A stretch of 28,283 nt of DNA from Pseudomonadota bacterium (GTDB lineage Bacteria > Pseudomonadota > Alphaproteobacteria > Acetobacterales > Acetobacteraceae), in assembly GCA_021828605.1 (NCBI GenBank), contig JAJZEG010000229.1:1-28283 (forward strand). The letters run 5' to 3'. This document shows positions 22,751 to 28,283 of the stretch, piece by piece. Under the pieces are notes generated by a model. The model was not told the DNA's origin. It did no database searches and saw nothing but the letters and a program-made list of their open reading frames with translations. The translations under genes and the position numbers were made by a program. The first letter of the stretch is position 1. The number at the start of each line of letters is the position of its first letter.

Positions 22751-23209
22751 CTACTTCGTGACGATTTGCGGCTCCATGGCAGCGAGTTTGGCGAGCAGGT
22801 TGTTTTGCGCGGCCACCGGAATCCGCTGCTCATCCAAAGCGCGGATCATATCCTCGGCGAGCGCGTTGAACGCCGCCTGAGTGACGCCCATATGCTCATG
22901 AATAGTATGCATATTCATGTTAAAGGCGCAGCCACCGCCTTCAAGATTGCAAACCTGGCTAACCAAGGCGGCTTTCAGCGCCGGGATGTTGGTATGGGCG
23001 AAATAGGGGCTGATCCGCTGGTCGGACAGCACATTGCCAACGAAGCGGTTGATCAAAGCAGTAACGCCCTGATGGCCGCCAAATTGTTGGTAATAGCCGG
23101 TCGAGGCTTGCGCGGGGGTGGTGGCCAACGGGGCCAAGGCAAACAAAGCGCCCGCCGCGGCGGTGAACAAGGTGCTGCGGATCATGGTGGTTAAGGTTCG
23201 GGTTGTCAT
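22751..23209 (-). CDS. Exported group 1 truncated hemoglobin
   Basis: 152 residues from the ATG at 23209 with AGGAG upstream. A signal peptide of about 35 residues (ending TTPAQA-STG) makes this globin periplasmic, unlike most truncated hemoglobins. The globin part shows YQQFGGHQGV, then FVGNVLSDQRISPYFA, and the proximal histidine in MHTIHEHMGVT. The usual B10 tyrosine of the FY pair is Val here, so oxygen would be held differently. Two cysteines (CNLEGGGC), rare at this place, could form a disulfide. A role in NO, O2 or redox chemistry in the periplasm is plausible. It is the middle gene of the DUF3034-globin-HiPIP operon. Confidence 0.9.
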   Translation of the reverse strand: MTTRTLTTMIRSTLFTAAAGALFALAPLATTPAQASTGYYQQFGGHQGVTALINRFVGNVLSDQRISPYFAHTNIPALKAALVSQVCNLEGGGCAFNMNMHTIHEHMGVTQAAFNALAEDMIRALDEQRIPVAAQNNLLAKLAAMEPQIVTK

Positions 23210-23247
23210 CAAGCAAAACTCCTAAGAAACGGGAAAGAGGATTAGGG

Positions 23248-24252
23248 TTAGAAACTCGCGGTCAGCGACAAATACAGACCATTCGAGTTTTTCGACCCGG
23301 CAATGGTGCCGAGCGCCGCATAGGCCGCGGTGATCGAGAGGTTCTTGGTCGGGAAATAGGCAACGAAAGCGTCTTGCCAATTATTGGTGGTGTTCAAGTT
23401 AAGCGCACCCGCGACATCGAAATGCGGCATCGCGCGGAACTCATAGCCCACAGCAACCTTGCGATCAGGGAAGTAGGCCACATCAAAAAACGGCTCGGCA
23501 TGGTAGCCCGATTTGAATCGGCCTGCGGTATTCGTGCCACCAAAACCGAGCAACCCACCATAATTAGAGTTGGTCAGGCGCGCACCAGCACTGACCAGCG
23601 TGTAATGGCCGAACAAGCCGTCGATAAAGAGCTTGGTCGCCACGATATAAAAGGTCGTGCCATTCAAATGCGAACCAACGGCCTTCGGCAGCGCTTCGCT
23701 GGTGCCGGGAAACGCGCTGGTCACATTGTCATGATAGGACGCGCCCACCGAAACAACCGGGATCAGATTGCCTTGGTCATAAACCGCATTGCCGAACAGA
23801 CGCACTTTTGCGCTGAAAATATTCTGGCTCAGATTGAAATTCGAGCCCAACCCCAGGCTGGCACCTGGCGTGCCCAAATCAAAATTCTGCCGTGCAACCG
23901 ACACTTCAACCCGGTTGAACAGGCCAACCGCAGCACCGCCCGCATTCAAGGTGTAGCTGCCGGCAATTAAGTGCGTATAAAAGCCGGTGGCGCCGACTTG
24001 ATCGTTGGTGTCATACCCGGCAATCATCGCGAACGGGTTGATGCCGCCGCCCGCCACGCCGCTGATCGAGGTCACGCCGCCGGTTGCAAGCAACCCACCT
24101 TGCGCGGTCATTGCGTTCTGCGCGAGGGCCGAAGGGGCGAGCGCCAATAGCCCAGCACCAATCAATGCGGTGCTCGCGAACAAGGCGACGCGCCGCTTGG
24201 GTTGCCGCGCCGGTTGCGATGGGGTGTCGGTCAGTTTGGTATGTTTCGCCAT
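23248..24252 (-). CDS. DUF3034-family outer-membrane beta-barrel protein
   Basis: 334 residues. AGGAG lies just before the ATG at 24252. The N-terminus has a long basic stretch (PKRRVALFAS) and a signal peptide ending ALA-QNA near residue 45. The mature protein has alternating strand patterns, a glycine-rich start (TSISGVAGGGINPFAMIAGY) and EVSVARQNFDLG, which I recognise as DUF3034, and it ends LYLSLTASF with a terminal Phe. No function is established for the family; a channel or sensor in the outer membrane is the best guess. It is the first gene of the globin/HiPIP operon and divergent from the ECF sigma gene. Confidence 0.85.
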   Translation of the reverse strand: MAKHTKLTDTPSQPARQPKRRVALFASTALIGAGLLALAPSALAQNAMTAQGGLLATGGVTSISGVAGGGINPFAMIAGYDTNDQVGATGFYTHLIAGSYTLNAGGAAVGLFNRVEVSVARQNFDLGTPGASLGLGSNFNLSQNIFSAKVRLFGNAVYDQGNLIPVVSVGASYHDNVTSAFPGTSEALPKAVGSHLNGTTFYIVATKLFIDGLFGHYTLVSAGARLTNSNYGGLLGFGGTNTAGRFKSGYHAEPFFDVAYFPDRKVAVGYEFRAMPHFDVAGALNLNTTNNWQDAFVAYFPTKNLSITAAYAALGTIAGSKNSNGLYLSLTASF

Positions 24253-24333
24253 TGTTAATCTCCTGTTGTGTGCGGATTACGCAGGGCAGGATTGTTCGGA
24301 TGCAGTGCTGGTAATGAATTATTCAGATTTAGC

Positions 24334-24361
24334 GCGTATCTTGCTAATGTGATCGATACGC
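24334..24361. promoter_or_regulatory. Inverted repeat GCGTATC-N14-GATACGC in the sigma/DUF3034 gap
   Basis: Perfect 7-base arms (24334-24340 and 24355-24361) with centres 21 bases apart, two helical turns, lie between the divergent genes. This is a typical layout for a dimer-binding operator, shared with the CGTATC element at 24410. Confidence 0.5.
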
Positions 24362-24409
24362 AACACCTCACCATCCGTTCGGCGCCTGCATCTGGATTGC
24401 CTCCGGGCC

Positions 24410-24423
24410 CGTATCCTCATACG
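24410..24423. promoter_or_regulatory. Second CGTAT palindrome just before the sigma start
   Basis: CGTAT-CCTC-ATACG is a perfect 5-base-arm repeat ending 4 bases before the ATG at 24427. It repeats the CGTATC half-site of 24335-24340, so the two may bind the same protein. Confidence 0.45.
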
Positions 24424-24426
24424 ATC

Positions 24427-24996
24427 ATGTTTGATGGAATCACCCCGTACCGACCGATGAGAGCGTCAACCGCCCTAACCGACGATGAGCGGTTGCGCAC
24501 CCTGCTTGACCGCTGTGCCGCGCGCGATGACGGCGCATTGCGAGCCCTCTATGATTTGACAGCGCCGAAATTGCTGGGAATTGGCCTGCGCCTCTTGCGC
24601 AACCGCTCCCAGGCCGAAGATGTGGTGCAGGAAACCTTTTTGCAAATCTGGCGCAATGCCAGTCGGTTTGATCGGGCGCGTGGCTCGGCGATGGGCTGGA
24701 TGGTCGCAATTTTGCGCTATCGCGCGCTCGACCGGCTCGATTCCGAAAAACGCCATACCAGTTCTGATGAATTGCCCGATATCGCGGCTGAATTATCGGT
24801 CTCCGTCGAAGATCAATCAGCGTTAACCGCTTGTTTGGGCGGGTTGCCCGAACAATGGCAGCAATCGATCCGGCTCGCTTTCATCGAAGGTTATTCGCAC
24901 GCCGAAATCGCCGAGCGCACCAACAACCCGTTGGGGACGGTAAAAAGCTGGATTTTGCGCGGTCTCGCCTCTTTACGCCGGTGCCTTGAACAATGA
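24427..24996 (+). CDS. ECF-family RNA polymerase sigma factor
   Basis: 189 residues from the ATG at 24427; the ATG at 24457 (179 residues) is equally possible and neither has a clear ribosome-binding site. Region 2 is seen in ALRALYDLTAPKLLGIGLRL and the RNA-polymerase-binding AEDVVQETFLQIWRNASRF. Region 4 has LPEQWQQSIRLAFIEGYSHAEIAERT, then the DNA-binding helix NPLGTVKSWILRGLASLR. Region 3 is absent, as in all ECF factors. The stop overlaps the anti-sigma start as ATGA. It resembles the SigK/RpoE-like ECF groups paired with RskA proteins. Its likely targets are its own promoter and the divergent DUF3034-globin-HiPIP operon. Confidence 0.93.
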   Translation: MFDGITPYRPMRASTALTDDERLRTLLDRCAARDDGALRALYDLTAPKLLGIGLRLLRNRSQAEDVVQETFLQIWRNASRFDRARGSAMGWMVAILRYRALDRLDSEKRHTSSDELPDIAAELSVSVEDQSALTACLGGLPEQWQQSIRLAFIEGYSHAEIAERTNNPLGTVKSWILRGLASLRRCLEQ

Positions 24997-25715
24997 ATAC
25001 CATACCAGAATTTGGCGCGCCCCCAACGCCCGAACAGCGGGCCGGTGAGTATGTACTGGGGCTGATGCGCGGGATGGAACGCGCCCAGTTCGAGACCGAA
25101 ATGGCGCGCGACCCGGAATTGACCCGCGCCGTCGCGTTCTGGGAGGATAAATTAGCCCCCCTCGCTTTGGATGCCGCAACCGAGACCATGCCCGCCCCGG
25201 CGCTCTGGCGCTCGATTGAGGCGGCGATTAAGCCGATGCCGACGCGTCAGGCGGCTGCATCGCCCTGGTTCGCCACATTCTGGAATAATCTGGGCCTGTG
25301 GCGCGGGATCGGCGCAATCGCGGTCGCGGCGGCTATCATGCTGACCCTGATCAATCCCTTCGCCCGTCATCCAAGCCGCTTCAGCATGGTCGCCTTGCTC
25401 AATCAGGGCACCAAACCGCTCTTTACCGTCGCCTTGCGCACCGATGGCAGCGGCCAGATCCTGCCGCTCACCCATGCCGCACCCCCGGCGGGCAAGGTGT
25501 GGGAACTTTGGGCGGTCGCCAAAGGGGCCAGGCCGGTGGCAATCGGGTTTTTGCAATCGGGCCCAACCGCGTTACGCGCCGGTGAAATTCCCCCGCAACT
25601 GCTCAAATCCGGCGTGTTGATCGCGGTCACTGTCGAGCAACCGGGCGGCTCGCCCACCGGCACGCCGACCCTGCCGATTGAGTTCGATGGCCCCCTGAGC
25701 GTGATTAAAGGCTAA
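24993..25715 (+). CDS. RskA-type transmembrane anti-sigma factor
   Basis: 240 residues. The N-terminal sigma-binding domain includes EYVLGLMRGMERAQFETEMARD (about 18-39). A single transmembrane helix is near residues 105-122 (GAIAVAAAIMLTLI). The outer domain, from about 130, contains GKVWELWAVAKGARPVAIG and ends with GSPTGTPTLPIEFDG, standard for RskA proteins. No zinc-binding HxxxCxxC is present. The protein holds its sigma factor at the membrane until a periplasmic signal leads to its cleavage or release. The gene is translationally coupled to the sigma gene and ends one base before the xseA stop on the other strand. Confidence 0.9.
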   Translation: MNTIPEFGAPPTPEQRAGEYVLGLMRGMERAQFETEMARDPELTRAVAFWEDKLAPLALDAATETMPAPALWRSIEAAIKPMPTRQAAASPWFATFWNNLGLWRGIGAIAVAAAIMLTLINPFARHPSRFSMVALLNQGTKPLFTVALRTDGSGQILPLTHAAPPAGKVWELWAVAKGARPVAIGFLQSGPTALRAGEIPPQLLKSGVLIAVTVEQPGGSPTGTPTLPIEFDGPLSVIKG

Positions 25716-27074
25716 TCAAGCCGGATCGACCGGCTGCACCCTGATCGCATCATCCTGAAACCGCACGGTTAAGTGCCGTTCGCTGCGTGCTGTCGCGGCA
25801 TCGGTGATCGGCGCGCCGTCCGGTGTCGTCACCAACGCGAAACCGCGCGCGAGCACCGATTGATAGGACAGCGATTGCAGTCGCGCCGCCACGCCATCCA
25901 GCCTGATTTTCCCCTCGCGGAGTGAAACCCCCATCGGTCGCTCTAGCCGCTGCGCCACCAAAGCCAGCGCGTGGGATTTTTGGCCGAGCAAATGACGTGG
26001 ATCGCTGATCCGTGCGGCGATTTGCTCCAGCCGATGGCGCTTGGCCTGCGCATAGCGGGGCAGGGCCATAGCAAATCGTTCGCTGCGCTCATCGAGGCGC
26101 AGTCGCGCGCTGGCCATCAGGCTTGGCAAATCCGGGAGCTGGGTCGCCGCCCGGTTGAGCCGTAAATGGCTGGCATTCAGCGTGCTGGAGAGCGAGCCCG
26201 ACAGCCGCGCGCCAAACTGGGCGAGGCTCGCCGCCACGCCCAGCCGGTCCGGCACCGCTAATTCCGCCGCAGCGGTCGGGGTTGGTGCGCGGCGGTCAGC
26301 GGCGAAATCGATCAAAGTGGTATCGGTTTCATGGCCCACCGCTGAAATCAGCGGAATCGTGCTCGCGGCGGCGGCGCGCACCACCGCCTCATCGTTAAAC
26401 GCCATCAAATCTTCGAGCGAGCCGCCACCGCGTGCCACAATCACCACATCCGGTCGCGGGATCGGCCCATGAGCAGCCATATCTGAAAACCCATTGATTG
26501 CCGCAGCGATTTGCGCCGCCGCCGCCTCACCCTGCACCGCGACCGGCCATAATATGATCCGGCTCGGAAAGCGTCTGGCGATGGTGGTGCGAATATCCTG
26601 GATCACCGCCCCTTGGGCTGAGGAAATCACCCCAATCACCCGTGGCAAAAACGGCAAAGCGCGTTTGCGCGCCTGGGCGAACAGGCCTTCATCATCCAGT
26701 TTGAGCCGCAGCGCCTCAATCCGCGCGAGCATCGCCCCTTCACCCGCATAATCGAGCCGCTCGATAATCAGCTGATATTCCGAGCGTTCGGAATAGGCGG
26801 TGATTTTGCCGGTCGCGATCACCGCGACGCCATTTTCCGGCTTCAACCCCAACCGGCTGGCATTGCCCTTCCAAATAATCGCCCGAATTTTCGCGGTCTC
26901 GTCCTTCAGCGCCAAATAAGTATGGCCGGATGGGTAGGTTTTCATTTCGGTAATTTCGCCGCGCACCCGCACCCGACCAAAATTCGATTCGAGCGTGCGT
27001 TTCACCGCCCCGGCCAACTCCGAGACAGTGATTTCCGGCAGGTTGTGCGGGTTGGCAGCGGCAATTTCAGTCAT
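25716..27074 (-). CDS. xseA: Exodeoxyribonuclease VII large subunit
   Basis: 452 residues, normal length. The N-terminal OB fold carries VSELAGAVKRTLESNFGRVRVRGE in pieces, with GHTYLALKDETAKIRAIIW near 50-68. The catalytic domain follows, with VIGVISSAQGAVIQDI, VIVARGGGSLEDLMAFNDE and SAVGHETDTTLIDFAADRRAPTPTAAA (about 245-270), the metal and active-site motifs. A coiled-coil region (about 285-400) binds the small subunit XseB, whose gene is not in the window. The enzyme degrades single-stranded DNA to acid-soluble pieces. It is divergent from purD with a 61-base gap, an order common in alphaproteobacteria. Confidence 0.97.
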   Translation of the reverse strand: MTEIAAANPHNLPEITVSELAGAVKRTLESNFGRVRVRGEITEMKTYPSGHTYLALKDETAKIRAIIWKGNASRLGLKPENGVAVIATGKITAYSERSEYQLIIERLDYAGEGAMLARIEALRLKLDDEGLFAQARKRALPFLPRVIGVISSAQGAVIQDIRTTIARRFPSRIILWPVAVQGEAAAAQIAAAINGFSDMAAHGPIPRPDVVIVARGGGSLEDLMAFNDEAVVRAAAASTIPLISAVGHETDTTLIDFAADRRAPTPTAAAELAVPDRLGVAASLAQFGARLSGSLSSTLNASHLRLNRAATQLPDLPSLMASARLRLDERSERFAMALPRYAQAKRHRLEQIAARISDPRHLLGQKSHALALVAQRLERPMGVSLREGKIRLDGVAARLQSLSYQSVLARGFALVTTPDGAPITDAATARSERHLTVRFQDDAIRVQPVDPA

Positions 27075-27135
27075 AACCCGACTATGCTAAGCCCGCGCGA
27101 CGGCGGCAAGCGTTGCGGGCGGATAAGGAGCAAAA

Positions 27136-28283
27136 ATGCGGGTTCTGGTGGTTGGCGGCGGCGCACGCGAAGGCGCTTTGGCATGGAAACTAGCGCAAAG
27201 CCCGCTGCTCAGCGCGCTGTTCATCGCCCCCGGCAATCCCGGCACCGCCGCGTTCGGGCAAAATATCGCTATCGCCGCCGATGATATTGCGGGCCTCGTC
27301 GCGCTCGCCCGCCTCCACGCGATCGATCTGGTCGTCCCCGGCCCGGAAGCCCCGCTGGCCTTGGGCCTCACCGACGCGCTGGCGGCCATCGGCATTGCCT
27401 GTTTCGGGCCGAGCCAAGCGGCAGCACGGCTGGAAAGCTCGAAAATCTTCACCAAACAACTCTGCGCCGATGCCGCGATTCCCACCGCGCCTTGGGCACG
27501 ATTTACCGATATCGATCAGGCCGTCGCGTATCTACGTGGTCGCCAAGCCCCGATTGTGGTCAAGGCCGATGGCTTAGCGGCGGGCAAGGGCGTGGTGGTC
27601 GCGGCCAGCATCGACGAGGCGATCGGCGCCGCAACCGCGATCCTGACCGAGCGCATCCATGGCGCAGCGGGAGCCGAAATCCTGATCGAGGATTGTCTCA
27701 CCGGTCCCGAGCTCTCCTTCTTCGCTCTCTGCGATGGGCAAACCGCCTTGTTCGCGGGCATCGCCCAGGATCATAAGCGCGTAGGCGAGGGCGATACCGG
27801 CCCCAATACCGGCGGGATGGGCGCAATCGCCCCACCCGCTCTGCCCGATGCCGAGGCGCTGATCGCGACGGTCATGGCCCAAATCATTCACCCCACCCTC
27901 GCCACCATGACCGCGCGCGGCACCCCGTTCCGCGGGTTTTTGTTCGCCGGCTTGATGCTCACCGCCTCCGGCCCGCAACTCATCGAATATAATGTCCGCT
28001 TCGGCGATCCCGAATGCGAAACCCTGCTGCCCTTGATTGTCGATGATTTATTGCCCGTGCTCGCCGCAGGGGCGCGCGGCGCGCTGGATCCCGCCATCCG
28101 CCTGACCTGGCACGGCGCAGCGGCAACGGTCATCATGGCCGCCAAAGGATATCCGGGAGCCTATGCGCGCGACCTGCCGATTAATTTGCGCGACGCCGCA
28201 TCCCTGCCCGACACACTCATTTTCCACGCCGGCACCGCCGAGCAAAACGGCGCCCTATCCGCCCAAGTCGGTCGCGTGCTGGC
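27136..28283 (+). CDS. purD: Phosphoribosylamine-glycine ligase (3' partial)
   Basis: The frame runs from the ATG at 27136 (AAGGAG 5 bases upstream) to the right edge without a stop, giving about 382 of the usual 420-430 residues. Motifs: GGGAREGALAWKL at the N-terminus, GNPGTA, VVPGPEAPLALG, the ATP-grasp segments KADGLAAGKGVVVA and DHKRVGEGDTGPNTGGMGA, and the metal-binding YNVRFGDPECE. The enzyme joins phosphoribosylamine to glycine in purine synthesis. The widely conserved His of the GREHA motif is Gly here. It is divergent from xseA. Confidence 0.96.
   Translation, partial: MRVLVVGGGAREGALAWKLAQSPLLSALFIAPGNPGTAAFGQNIAIAADDIAGLVALARLHAIDLVVPGPEAPLALGLTDALAAIGIACFGPSQAAARLESSKIFTKQLCADAAIPTAPWARFTDIDQAVAYLRGRQAPIVVKADGLAAGKGVVVAASIDEAIGAATAILTERIHGAAGAEILIEDCLTGPELSFFALCDGQTALFAGIAQDHKRVGEGDTGPNTGGMGAIAPPALPDAEALIATVMAQIIHPTLATMTARGTPFRGFLFAGLMLTASGPQLIEYNVRFGDPECETLLPLIVDDLLPVLAAGARGALDPAIRLTWHGAAATVIMAAKGYPGAYARDLPINLRDAASLPDTLIFHAGTAEQNGALSAQVGRVL

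Noticed and set aside
23203..23970. Plus-strand frame of 255 codons opposite the DUF3034 gene
   Set aside because: It is a mirror of a well-supported signal-peptide beta-barrel gene, Arg/Gln-rich without recognisable motifs.

Overview
The window is a 28.3-kb chromosomal segment from a Gram-negative bacterium, most likely an alphaproteobacterium. LpxB, Tat- and Sec-exported periplasmic proteins and outer-membrane barrels show the Gram-negative envelope. The divergent xseA/purD pair, the multiheme membrane-anchored cytochrome c, the HiPIP and the base composition fit the Acetobacteraceae or a related family; that placement is an inference, not a proof. Strong Shine-Dalgarno sequences and frequent 4-bp stop/start overlaps fixed most starts.

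Region 1 (1-18.1 kb) is accessory catabolism with four separately regulated units that all look aimed at plant or lignin-type phenolics. (a) 0.3-3.2 kb: an AMP-forming acyl-CoA ligase and a hydroxycinnamoyl-CoA hydratase/lyase-type crotonase, divergent from a MarR regulator; the two promoters overlap inside one perfect palindrome. This is the Fcs/Ech/CouR-like layout for degrading ferulate or p-coumarate to aldehydes. (b) 3.2-7.1 kb: a five-gene operon (cyclase-family hydrolase, cupin, SDR, 3-hydroxyacyl-CoA dehydrogenase-like enzyme, beta-keto acid cleavage enzyme), the first four genes coupled by 4-bp overlaps, behind an operator that covers the -10 box and lies next to the iclR gene. (c) 7.2-12.3 kb: MFS transporter, diacetylphloroglucinol/phloretin-hydrolase-like C-C hydrolase, D-2-hydroxyacid dehydrogenase, an M24 protein with altered metal ligands, and the IclR regulator. 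(d) 12.4-18.1 kb: a carotenoid/lignostilbene oxygenase divergent from a TetR regulator, then a YceI-cytochrome b561-YceI operon and a SphA/MetA-type outer-membrane channel. The same inverted repeat (AAACG-N4-CGTTC, with GAACG as left arm in one copy) occurs five times between 13.95 and 17.04 kb and nowhere else that I could find, which ties these units into one probable TetR regulon.

Region 2 (18.1-19.4 kb) is poorly coding: a decayed gene with a CxxCH motif, a small AT-rich three-helix membrane protein, short ORF remnants and a tRNA-Lys(CUU).

Region 3 (19.4-28.3 kb) mixes core and envelope genes: a three-heme cytochrome c with an unusual C-terminal extension, lpxB, a small exported redox operon (DUF3034 barrel, exported truncated hemoglobin, Tat-exported HiPIP) divergent from an ECF sigma/RskA-type anti-sigma pair, then xseA and the start of purD. 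The sigma and anti-sigma genes probably sense an envelope or redox signal and control the neighbouring exported globin/HiPIP operon. No CRISPR array, IS element, prophage gene or rRNA was seen.
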